From Eucalyptus grandis (taxonomy: Eukaryota; Streptophyta; Magnoliopsida; Myrtales; Myrtaceae), in assembly GCF_016545825.1 (NCBI RefSeq), contig NC_052621.1, positions 12,858,199-12,922,198 on the forward strand: a stretch of 64,000 nt of DNA. The letters run 5' to 3'. How positions within the stretch are numbered: the first letter of the stretch is position 1; every line of letters begins with the position of its first letter. The notes below the pieces were generated by a model. The model did no database searches and was not told the DNA's origin. It was given only the letters and a program-made list of their open reading frames with translations. Below, one piece after another: positions 33,846-45,432 of this stretch. The position numbers and the translations under genes are program-made.

Positions 33846-36800
33846 ATGGACGACTACACGAGGGAGATGATGGACCTCAAAACCCTAGTCACTCGCTCTC
33901 TCGAGAAGAAGGGCGTCCTCGCGAAGATCCGGGTAATGTCTCCTTCCCTCCCTTCACCCACTTCTCTCTTCCTTCCCGCGTGCCTTCGCTTCTCTAATCT
34001 CCTCTTTTGAGAATTTGGGCGGCGTGCGATCGGAATTGCGGGGGGGAATTCGAGCCTTGTTCTTTTTGCTCGGGGGATGCGCGGGCGGCGTTGCTTCGGA
34101 TCTGGTGTTGTCGTATTCGAACGGGTTTACCTAGCTCCCCCCCCCAAAAAAAAAATTAAATAATTGGGCAGCTTTTGTATTTTTGGGTTTTGATCAATTC
34201 GTGCACTGGCATCGGAGAAGTACAGATTCGATTGCTTCGCTATGATTTCGTCGTATTGGATGTTGCTCCTCCTGTTGCAAATGTATCTCGTGCTTCCTCA
34301 TGTAGAGAGAGGCGGATGCTTGTGGTTTTAGCACCGGAAATTTGGTCCCGTCCGTGCAAATTCTGGCGGAAGTCGCGTAGGAAACATCGGGAACTGGATG
34401 GCAGTTGACTAAAGGCCTTTTTTTTTTCCTCCCTTTATTTGGCCCTGGAGAGTTTAATTAATTACTCAGCTACGTCATCACAATTTTTGGGTTCGTTGTA
34501 AGCTGCTGGCTTCTTGTCTTGTTTATTGTAATTATTTAGTCGCTACATCACAATATCTGTTGCCCCTGCTTTGGAATGGGTGAAAAGGAAAGGATCGCAT
34601 CTTTTGAGCTGAAGTGAATTTGCTGTGGAGGGTGGCTGTTAAGTTTGAAAAGATAAATGAGTGCAATGACTTGGCAAATGCATTTATTGGGCTGTTGAAT
34701 AAGTTACTATTTAGAACACAACTTTTAGTTGAAATGTTTTTTAATGAATTATGTGCTTTCCTATAGTAATTCAGGAATTCAAGTAACTGAGCAGAATGTG
34801 GATACATCGATTGTCCATGAGTATTGATCTTCTTTCCAACTTGTGGATCTTCATCTTCTTTCATGCCATTTACATTCTATATGTGCTTCTCAGTGCTGCT
34901 GTTATTTCTTTCACCATTCTATTTTTCTTGCTAAGTTGCACTCAGGATTGGCGTGTTTTAGGCTATTGAATGTGCTTTATGTGTTCCCTTGACTATTTAT
35001 TTGAATGCTAGGCGGAACTGCGGGCAAGTGTATTTGAAGCAATTGAAGAGGAGGATCAAGTTGTGGAGAAGGAAGGTTTACCTCCTGCTTTGTTAGGTAG
35101 CTGCAATGAACGAGCAAAACAACTTCATGCTTCTCCTTCAGGTTATTTTCTGGTCCTTCAGTATGGACCATAGTGATATACTTTCATTTTCTGATAATCG
35201 CCCAGCTATCGGCTGATGGATATTGATATAGACTCTGCAGATATCTTATTTTGCCCCTCAGGTTTGTTCAATGTAAGCAGCATGTGCTTGTTAATGTGGT
35301 GACCTTATTCAACTGCCCTCATTTTATTATGCAGGGAGGCTGTTAACAGCATTGATTTCTGAATACTTGGACTGGGCGCAACTAAACCACACATTAAAAG
35401 TTTATCTGCCTGAGTGTAATTTGGTAATCAAGTAATTCCAGCTGCAGTTTTCCTCTGATCTTATTGCAAGTACCTTTCTATGTTCTGTTCTTCTAGAGGA
35501 CTGCTGAATTCAATTGAGTTTTTATGAATTACCCTTGCAGCAAAAGGATTTTTGGAAAGCTGAGTTGAAGGAGTTTAGCAGCAAGAATGGATATGATATT
35601 AACCGAAATGGAGATAGTGGTCCTTTGCTGTTGGATGTACTTGAAGGATTTTTAAAATACGAGGTTTGGTGTCTGATCTTTTCCTGATTTTATTCTTTTC
35701 GCTCACAGCTTTGAACCCATGAGCAAGTCGTATATAGAACATTTTACCATTTACCGTACAATGTGCCTTAGGTTGTTTTAACAGCAGAAGTTTTGTGGGA
35801 TTCTGTTTGTTGTTTCATATGAAACTTGACTCATCTTTGATAGAGTTTAACCAAACCAAGGGGCGGGGGAAGGAGAATGACTACAGAAGCTGATTCCGTA
35901 TCATTAGAGTCTCGGGATGTGCGTAGACCTTCATCATCTATTGCAGGGGGCTTACCCCCATTGGGAAGGTGATCATAAAGTCTCGTGCTTATGCTTTGTC
36001 CATTTCATTGGTTGTCAGTGTTTCTCTATTTCTTAGTGCTATTATGACTTTCTGAATATTCATTTTAGGTCTGCTCCGCCTGCCCAGGGATCTGGTAATG
36101 AAACTTTCCATCCATTTATATCTACTTTGCAGTTTCATTTGTCATTTGGATTTGCTTATTGATATACCTTTGCCAAATAGGTAGGAGAGCTGGCTCCTCA
36201 ACATCTAGTTATAGAAAAGATGAGTACAATTGGAGATATGACAATGACGAGCTCCCTGATGATATTGTCCGAACATCAGCTGCTCTAGAAAATCTTCAGC
36301 TGGACAGGAAAGCTAGGAATCTGACTTCTTCTTGGCGGTTTGTTCTCAAAACCCAACACTTAACTTTGTATTCATTTTAGATATGATCTTTTACTTTAGA
36401 TTCTTAGTGGATGGTCAGTTTTCATTGAAATAGATGGTGGGACTGACTTCACTAGATTCTCATATGTTTGTCTGATGTGCCTAGTCATACATCTTGAACA
36501 TGGGCCAAAAGAGAAAGGAAGAAAACTGCCCAACTCACTCTGTGTGTGTGATGTGATCTGAGCAAGAATTTTTGTCTCTTTTCCTTGCTTTCAATCTAGG
36601 AATAATTAGTTTGCAAAATCTCAGAGTCATTTTATGGTTTGTTTGACATTCAGCAGCCCTACTTTCATATTCTTTATGGGCACATGCTATTAGAATTCAC
36701 AGTCTTGAATGGAGTAGCTGCTGGGTTGTTCATACGCGCCAAGGGGTGCGGGTTGTTTTGTTGCATGTCCAGCAGGTCTATTTTGAATGCTTGATGGTTT

Positions 36801-39038
36801 TGCTTATCATATGAAAAAAAAAAAAAATGCCAAGAGACAAAAGGAGAGCCTGGGTTGAGTTGAGACAAATGCCATGTAGAGGTGAAATTTGATATAGAGA
36901 GTTCCATTGTGTGATGGAGGCAGGTTTCAGCTCTGAGCTCCTGGAACAGTTTAGATCATTAGTAAAGGGAGGAACTTCAGTTTTTTGGCTTAGCAATTAA
37001 TTTCAGCAGATATCACATACATTTCATGGGAAAAACTACACAACATTGGACACATGATCTCGACTTCCATGTTGCATCACCAATGGTGTTACTTTCATGT
37101 CCATGCATGCTTGTGTGTGCTTGTGTGCGTGTGTCTCTCTATTTTTTTTTTTTGTTTGGGGGGGTCCCTATATCTGGCATCATTTGGATTCACTCCTCAG
37201 CAATGTGTAAGTGTGTGACAGTTCATCAGGAGATTTGGTCTCCTTTCATTATAAAAACCATTTTAAAGTGGGACAGTCTTTTAAGCTAACCTGAAAGGTA
37301 CTTGTAAGTACAAGAATAAATGAGTTTTACTTTGATGGTTAACCTTTCTGGGCTAGCTAGAAAGCACCAGGTCTGCCAATGTTTTGTTTTATTAGTTTGC
37401 TTAGTCCGAAAAGATTTTAGCTGAATGTTTGCTTGTCATTGGAAACTCTAGCTCTAACAATGGGTTGGGACTAGTGGGACAGGAGAGGCTAGCCTGCTGT
37501 GCATCCTCAGCCATTTTACATGTTTTATCGATGTAGTTTAACACAAAAATTGAAGTTTATGAGCCTAGTTATTTTCTCTAGCACCAAATGTTACTAGCTT
37601 GCGGAGACAATAACTTCTACTTGCTAGCTGTAAAATCAAAAGATGAATATTTGAACTATAATCAGGCCTATAGTGTGGCTTGTGAAATGCATTCCCTTCA
37701 TTTAATTTTGGATGTCTTTTTGTTCAATGCAAAAGGCATGTAAGTTCACATGTGACCATCAGGAGTCTTAGGGTCTGTTTGGGATGTGCTTTGGGAAGGG
37801 ACTTTGAGTGTCCAAAGTTCATTTGACCAAATATTGAGTATTTCTTAAAATTTTTGAAACCCACATTGAGAGAATGTTAGCCTTTGAAAGGCTGAAAGCC
37901 CAAGATAGGTCCTAGGCTGCCTTGGGCTTTCAGCATTTCCAGAAACCCCCACAGATTATTGTTCTTCTTTTTTTTCCAGTGGTGTGGTTGCGTGTGGCTG
38001 GTTTGCGACGGGCTAGAGAGAGGCCAGCGAGGTTGTGGCTACCCCAGCGACCGTCACCGGCCAGTCGCGCAACCCTGATAAATTGTGGCAACCGCCGGCG
38101 AGTCACGTTGACGCAACCTAGCTTTGGGTTGCCGGAGGTCACGTGATCTCGCTGCAACCAAATCTGTTGCTGGAGGTCACGCGACCTCAGGCTAGGTCAC
38201 TGGTCACGACGAGGTTGCGTGACCTCGTTGTGACCAGATCTATCGTCAGAAGGTTGTGCAACCTCGCTGCGACCAGATCTGTGTCGCCAGAGGTCACGTG
38301 ACCTTTGTGAAGAGTTGCTAGAGGTTGCCTGACCCTAGGCAGCCCTCACTGATTGTCTCTGAGGGCTGCCTGAGGCCATTAGCCCTTGCTGGCCAACTTT
38401 TTTATTTTTCTTTTGACAATTTTTCTCTCTTTTTTTTAATTACAAAAGTCATTTGTAAATATAATCTCTCCAAACACTATTTTACTCAAAGATACTTCAT
38501 GATAGACTTTCAAATTACAATTTAGCAAACACAATTTGCATTTTGGAAAACCCCTTTAACTTAAAGTCCTTTGCATTTTCCCAAAAGCTTTTCCCAAAAA
38601 TCCAACCAAACGTACCCTAGACCAACCATAATTTGTTACCCTGTTACTATTACGACTTTAAAAACATTTTTTTTTTTGGTCAAACAACTTTAGAGACTTT
38701 AATTTCTCTAATATGGTAGTACCCTATTGGAACCTCCTCGGGCAAGCAAAATTGTATATTCCACAAATATATATCGACTTGTACCTGAAAAGGCATCTAG
38801 TACTTTGTTTTTCCTTGGATGATGAAAAGGAATTATGTTGGGTGTTTGCAGGACTATAATGAGGTATTTTGGTATCAATAGTTCTTGGTAGTTTTACTAG
38901 TTTTTGTGTTTCTCATCGAACAGTCAAGCCTGAGACCAAAATCTCTTTGCGCTAATTCTTGGATTTCTTTTTGAATTTTGTTGCAGGCATGCTGGGGATG
39001 GGATCTCTGACGATGACGGGAGGGCGGACCATATGTAG
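33846..39038 (+). CDS. TON1: TONNEAU1 (TON1) microtubule-organising protein
   Basis: Eight exons: 33846-33932, 35012-35141, 35335-35423, 35541-35663, 35844-35968, 36069-36094, 36181-36337, 38987-39038. They total 789 nt, 262 residues plus stop, in frame and with GT-AG borders throughout. Arabidopsis TON1A/B are about 260 residues. Recognisable sequence: MDDYTREMMDLKTLVTRSLE at the start; the LisH-like dimerisation segment GRLLTALISEYLDWAQLNHT (residues about 72-104); FWKAELKEFSSKNGYDINRN; and the conserved tail DEYNWRYDNDELPDD, ENLQLDRKARNLTSSWR and an acidic end. By family it is the plant relative of human FOP and part of the TON1-TRM-PP2A complex that organises cortical microtubules and the preprophase band. 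Intron 7 is 2.65 kb because a TIR element is inserted there. The start is the family's conserved MDDY. Whether it is TON1A or TON1B is not resolved. Confidence 0.95.
37771..38619. mobile_element. TIR element in TON1 intron 7
   Basis: About 850 bp. Left end gggtctgtttgggatgtgctttggg; the right end reverse-complemented gggtacgtttggttgga, later aaagcttttggg. AT-rich arms flank a GC-rich core (about 37975-38380) with a run of palindrome-like ggtcacgtgacc words. The ends resemble PIF/Harbinger or hAT, but no target duplication is convincing. Confidence 0.6.
38130..38310. repeat. Tandem palindromic GGTCACGTGACC-type repeats
   Basis: Within the intronic element, variants of ggtcacgtgacc recur about every 40 bp: ggtcacgtgatc near 38137, ggtcacgcgacc near 38176, ggttgcgtgacc near 38211, ggttgtgcaacc near 38251 and ggtcacgtgacc near 38292. 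They are separated by ctgcgaccagatctgt-like spacers. Each is close to a perfect palindrome, and two contain CACGTG, the G-box core. Confidence 0.65.
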
Positions 39039-41001
39039 ATGGCTGACTTAGTAATTTCTCGCTCTGTTGTGTATTTTGGATTGCATTTATCCTTGAGTGT
39101 TATCTAAAATTAGGCCGATTTTATATTGTGGTCATGTAAGTTGCAGCAATTTAGTTCAGATTTCTCACGCTATCCTTTCGAGTTTGATTCTCTTGAATCT
39201 TTCACTCTCAGATCTGATTCTATTTGTCAAGGACATCTTGCTTTTTTATCCTTTTAACATGGTGGGAATGGCCTATCCAACATATGAAATGGTACAAAGA
39301 CCGTGCAAAAGTCAGTATCATTATAGTTTCGAGGTACAATTCCAAGTTCAGCCGAGACCCATCTGCTGAATGGTTTGGGATGGATGTGCCTCAGGCCAAG
39401 TGAAGGACTTCAAATTCGGTCCAATGCTGTGCTTTGTGTGAGAGAATTTGCCTATGTACTTGCTACATAAGGTATTGGATTGTTCTTGGAGAAATAGTGA
39501 AATGTTGTTAGGCCGGCAAGTTTCTGCCCAATGTATCTGTTAGTGTTTCTCATTTGATAAACGGTCACGAGGGTTCCAGAAATAGCATTAACTGTCGTTT
39601 GTGATTGGTGATTCACCCAAAATTTTGAGATGAACTTGCTCTTAAGCGCAGGTATATTTTCAAAGAAGCCAGAAAAAAGTTATCCTTGTTCCACCAAGCA
39701 AAATTCAACGGGTCGGTTGTCTAGGTGCCTTTTAGAGCGTCTATTCTTTTCTTTTATTTTTATTTTTTTCCTTTTTTGACCCAAGAAATTGGTCTAATTC
39801 ATATAAGTTCTAGCTACTTGTTATTCTTTATTACAAGCTGGAGACATATCTTCCACAGTGGTTCACAAAGTTTGAAAAGACTTGCGTCCCATCAATTTCT
39901 GTTTATTATATGGTTTACTTTCTGGGGCCATTGCTGTCTCCCAAGAAATCGGCACTCCAACGAGAAATTGGGAAAAAGGGCGGTCAAACGATTTAAAAAG
40001 TCGATGGCTTGTGACTCTGCAAGTCCTCATGCCAACATTAAAGAAAAATCAAATAAAGAAAAGGCACTTTCGCCGCAATTTAGCCATCCCATCCGAGCTC
40101 ATTTAAATTTTGACATGCCAGGCATGCTCCAAAGTTCTACTTTTACTCAAGTGCCATCCGCGGGCTGAACTTTTACTTCGGGACATGAAAGGAATTGAGC
40201 TTTGAGTCCTGAGGTATTGCTTCCATCAATTTGGTGCACAAGGTACGGTTTCTAGCATATGCGAATACGGCCTCAATTGAAAAGGAAATCTTTATTATCA
40301 CGCCTGAATAGTGAACAAGGGAAAGTGAGAAATTGAATAGCAGAAAATGATTTAAACATGCTTTATACAACACACTATTACCAAAATCTCAATTTTAAAT
40401 CGCTGGACTATTTAAAACTTTTTAATTTTGATCTCAACCACTTACTAAACACATTACTAGGTACTCGATATAGGGTGATTTTATTGAAGCTTTTGGAGCA
40501 AAATTGTTTCTTTTGAAGCACGCCATCTAAACACCTATAGTTACCTCATACTTTTGTATAGTCGACTACTCAACTAGGACCGACAATCAAAATGAATGTG
40601 AATGATAAAATAACTCAATAGTTGTTCAAATTATTGGAGACACATTTTTATTTATATAAGAATGGGTAATTTTTTTTTTTTGAGTCCCAACAACGGTTAT
40701 TCTTTTGGACCAACCTCAAGAGGCCTTGTTGCTTTGATTGGATTGTGAAAGATGGGACTCTGCGATGAGCCAATCGAAGGTCAGGCATGTAAATACAACG
40801 AAACCTCGGGAGTGAAATTATAATTTCAAACGAACCCGGGGGGCCTAACTGCAGGGAAGAACCAAGGAAGAAACAAAGCAAAAAACAAAAGATTCACGAC
40901 AGTCTTTCTCCCACTGTCCACCTCCCTTGCCTGTCCTAACCCAAGTGCTCTCTCTCTCTCTCTCCGAGTGGCGTAGGTAAGAGTGAAGTCGCAGGAGAAA
41001 C
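39039..41001. other. TON1 3' flank and kinase-gene promoter
   Basis: The first few hundred bases are probably the TON1 3' untranslated region. Open frames at 39097-39369 and 39725-40168 resemble no known protein. The last 150 bp, with a (CT)n tract at about 40949-40963, are probably the leader of the downstream kinase gene. Confidence 0.45.
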
Positions 41002-44000
41002 ATGGGGTGGTGCTCCTGTTCTGGGAAATCGAAGAAACCCACGAAGAAGAAGCAGAGCACTGAACCGGACTACCAGATCCAATCCACTTCAGGTACTCTT
41101 CCCCCACAATGGGGAGCTCAATTTACCCACTGACCCCTCCTCAGTGCTCCTGTTCGTCATCTTCGCTTCTTGCCCGCAATTCAAGTCGCCATTTTGATGC
41201 GTCTGCTGCACAGTGCGTGATGATCGGCGTTAGTGTGACTGGAGTTCTGTTCCCGCGAGTTGCGAAAAGTGCAGACTTTTTTTGGTGGTCGTTACTTTTT
41301 AAGTGGGGGAACGTCCGACTTCTTGATCTGTGCTGATTTGGTATTGATAATTGGATTGAATTTTGTGATCGCAGTGTGTGTTTCTGTTGTGCTTGGGCTG
41401 TTGATGGGTGTTTTTCTTGAAAATTTAATTGCTTGACGTTCAAATTCTGAGCTGAGGGTGCTTTGGTAGGGTCTATTGGTCTCTTGCAGAAGTTTGATGT
41501 CAGAGATTGTGCTCTGTGCGTTCCGTTGGGTTAAAGGGAAGATCTTGGCTTTGTTGATTACTTTGAGTGCTCCATAGTTTTATTTGTTTATATTTGTATA
41601 TGGCATGACCAGCATTGTTATTGTTTTGAGGGAAAAATATGGTAGTTGATTTGGTAATGGACTTACGTTGGATGTTTCAATTTGAAGTAATGTGGGAACT
41701 ATTTTGTTTGGTCTTGTGTGCAAGTTCTTTTGATGAGTAGACTGAGATGTAATTTGTCCTGATAGTCTCTTCCATGTTGACTGGCAATTAAATGCAGTGT
41801 CATTGAGAAGAATCCAATTCAAAATAGAAACCATTAGTAGTTTTTCATTCTCACCATGGATATAGACTACTGACTTGACTATGATTGTCCTAATTTTTGT
41901 AAATCATATGGGGGTTTACTTTGTCTCTCTCTTCCCATCTCTTTTTTGCTCTTGGGAAGGGCCATGTGTATCTTTTATGTTGCAAAGTGCATTCCTTACG
42001 GAATGTTATCAGTCTGTATCAATATATCAACAGTGTCAAGCATTATACATTGATCTTCTTATCTTATATCAGACAAAGTGAAGGTAAAGCCGGCCTACAA
42101 TGTAAGTAAGGAGGGGGATAAGGATGGAGGATCTGATCACATTGCTGCTCACACTTTCACATTTCGTGAACTGGCTTCTGCAACGAAGAATTTCAGGTCA
42201 GACTGCCTCTTGGGAGAAGGTGGTTTTGGCAGAGTATATAAAGGGCGTTTGGAGAGTACAAATCAGGTTTGATAAATATTCCAATACCTGGTTAAAATGC
42301 AGTCCAAATTGTTTCATTTTCTTTTTCCCTTTTGGTCCTCACCTCCACTTCATGAATCTAGCTCCGAAGATAAAATGAAATTTTTGTCAATAGTAACAAT
42401 ATGTTGGTAAGCTGGTATAGCTTAAAGTGGACCTCCTTATGGTGAGATATAGAGTGGAGACTGTATGTTACAGTAATGAACAGAATGTTGTTAATTTAGA
42501 TCTTGGATGCTAGAATACTGGCGCAATAAGGAAATATTCTTCAACATGCTTTCCATGAGTTCCATGGTGGAATTTAGGTATTTTAGTTTGATGCACCTGT
42601 GGATAAGATTAAGCCTTTTCTTCTGTTTGTAGGTTGTTGCTATTAAGCAACTTGATCGCAATGGGCTGCAAGGGAACAGGGAATTTCTGGTCGAAGTCTT
42701 GATGCTAAGCCTACTTCACCATCCTAATCTTGTAAATTTAATTGGTTATTGTGCTGATGGCGACCAAAGGCTATTAGTTTATGAATATATGCCATTGGGT
42801 TCTTTGGAAGATCATTTGCATGGTAAATTTATTGGAACTCGAACTTCACAGTGTTCTGTGTTAAAACTAGCATTGAAGCTTCAAAAGTTGCTCAGCTACA
42901 TTTGCTACAAGATTTATATAATAGCATTTGACAAGCCTGTGATGCCAAAGAAAGAATCAAATGATCCAGTCACCTTTTGAATTGTTTAGTGAATTTTCCT
43001 TTGAATTTCTATGTCTTTCTTTAGGCGCCTTCAAGTTCCTTTTCTCCCACTTTCAACTTGTCAAAATTATGAACTTTCATCCTTTCGTTGCTTGCAATCA
43101 TGTCAAGCCAAAAAAAAAGGAAAAAAAAAAGAACTGGCTTTAGAAATGATGTCATCTTTCTTTATTTTTCTGATGCTCATACAATATCCTGTTTGTGTTA
43201 TATTATATCAAATGCTTAGATTCTTTTGTGCAAGCTACCATTCAATGGTTACACCTGCGATGATTGTGATGCAATTGACTGACTTTGTCCCCAATACTTC
43301 TTTTCAGACCTACCACCAGATAGGAAACAACTTGACTGGAATACAAGAATGAAAATAGCTGCGGGCGCTGCAAAGGGTTTGGAGTATTTGCATGATAAAG
43401 CCAATCCCCCAGTCATATATCGTGATTTAAAATGCTCGAATATCCTACTTGGTGAAGGCTATCACCCCAAATTATCTGATTTTGGTTTGGCAAAATTGGG
43501 TCCTGTTGGGGACAAGACACATGTATCTACCAGAGTAATGGGAACCTATGGGTACTGTGCACCTGAATATGCAATGACTGGGCAGCTAACGTTAAAATCA
43601 GATGTTTATAGCTTTGGAGTGGTCCTTCTAGAAATTATCACCGGTAGAAAAGCAATTGATCACTCAAAATCTGCTGGGGAGCACAATTTGGTTGCATGGG
43701 TGAGACCTCTCAGCATTCTCTCTGCTTACCTATGCTTCTGGCATCTTAGTTGATTTTTCTTGCATATTCTTGTTGGATGGTGCAAAGTATCCTAAATGGG
43801 CTTTTGTTATAAACTATTCATTGTTGCATCAGTTGCTAAACTTATCTGCAGTTGCAGGAACGCATCAGTGTAAGAGCTGTCGGCAGCTACATATTTTGTT
43901 ATTTTCTGCCTTTACTTAATCTCTCCACATGGTCTGGCACAGCTGAATTGAATTGAATATAAGTAAAGATAGTAGGATGGGATAGAAATTAGCGGATCCC

Positions 44001-45432
44001 CATTACCTGGAAAAGAGCGCATTATGAGATCATTGTTTCAGATTGATTTTTTTTTCTTTTGATGCGTGAAAATAAAATAATTATAATTCAGACATAGGAG
44101 TTCTAGGGTAAGCTGGTGGGCTCAAGGGTAAATTTTGAACCAAAACTTAAGAATATCTTAATGACACTGAGATGAACATGCAAAGACTTAGTAAGAGGCT
44201 GATCGGCAGGTGAAGGCCAAGGCACAATGAGCGTGCAGCTGATGCAGTAAACAAATGCTTTTGGGATGAACAATCTCATGAACAAATAAAATTAGCTATC
44301 TTTTTCCCCTTTCATGGGGACATACTCTCTGGACGCTCCAATATTCAGGAGCTTATTGTTAGGGTCTTTTTACTTTTTTTATTTGTTTTTGGTGAAAGAC
44401 AATATAAACTCTGTGTCTGGGAGTTCTCACTTCTTCCTATTTCAGGATGAGTTGCATTGTTAGAATTAGAAGGTTGTTGTGCTCTCTGGGTTAATACAAC
44501 TCTGATTTTGTGCTAAAAAAAGGGAACACCATAAACATGTCACTTGAAACTCAAATGGAAGGAGGATTCTATCTGTGATTGTATCAAGGTGCCTTCAAAT
44601 TTAATTATGATCTGAAACTGTGTTCATTGATGTTACTGGGAGAATATCTCAGGCTCTGCATCATCAATGTAGTTAAGGATGTGTTTGCTACTTTGTGAAA
44701 CTTTGCTGCCTTTGTCTATGTTCCTTATATGTTTTACATGATAGCATGTGGAGGCTCCTTGTTTTGATTGTGGGACTACATCCGCTAGCATGTGATGTGA
44801 ATTTTTAGTCCTATAAGATATTAATATAAGAATTCTAAACTTTCTCAGACAGGATATCTGTTCACATTACTGTCATGTACTTCCCTTGCTTTAGACAATT
44901 GATGGCTTCTGCTACTCTGTTGAATCCTTTCTACATGAATAATATACATTATATCTCGAGGCAACTTATATATTGTAGTGCTACTCATATTTCGACATTG
45001 CTGTGCAATTGTACTAGCTCGAGTATGAGCGTTAATTTGCATATATACCAATTCCAAGATTTAAGCAGGAGAAATTTTTTTTTGCATTTTTGAGATCTTT
45101 TTCTCCCTTCTTTATGAGCAAACCAGAGAGCTGTATCTACTCAACTTCTTAATTAAACATCGTTGCAGGCCCGTCCCTTATTTCGAGATCGGAGGAAGTT
45201 TTCACAGATGGCTGACCCGATGCTGCAAGGGCAATACCCAGCGAGGGGCTTATACCAAGCTCTTGCTGTGGCTGCTATGTGTGTTCAGGAGCAGCCTAAC
45301 ATGAGGCCAGTCATTGCGGATGTGGTGACGGCTCTCAGTTATCTAGCTTCCCAACAGCATGAGCCAGATTCACAATCAGCTCAGAGTTTCCGTTCAAGTT
45401 CCTCCACCCCGAGAGCAAGAAGAGACCTGTGA
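41002..45432 (+). CDS. Receptor-like cytoplasmic kinase, subfamily VII (PBS1-like)
   Basis: Five exons: 41002-41092, 42073-42266, 42633-42822, 43308-43699, 45169-45432. They total 1131 nt, 376 residues, in frame with GT-AG borders. The N-terminus [17 protein letters not shown] has Gly2 for myristoylation and Cys4/Cys6 for palmitoylation, so plasma-membrane attachment is expected. Kinase landmarks: glycine loop GEGGFG at 78-83, catalytic lysine in VVAIKQLD (K100), YRDLKCSN with D198, DFG at 216-218, activation loop [20 protein letters not shown] with APE at 243-245, then [20 protein letters not shown]. All catalytic residues are present. Relatives act just inside the membrane in pattern-triggered immunity or brassinosteroid signalling, passing signals from receptor kinases; which pathway applies here is not determined. 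The C-terminal tail is Ser/Arg-rich. I chose the ATG that gives the lipidation motif. Confidence 0.93.

Noticed and set aside
39725..40168. 147-codon plus frame between TON1 and the kinase gene
   Set aside because: Phe/Tyr-rich low-complexity start from T runs, no conserved motif and no similar neighbour; judged a chance frame.
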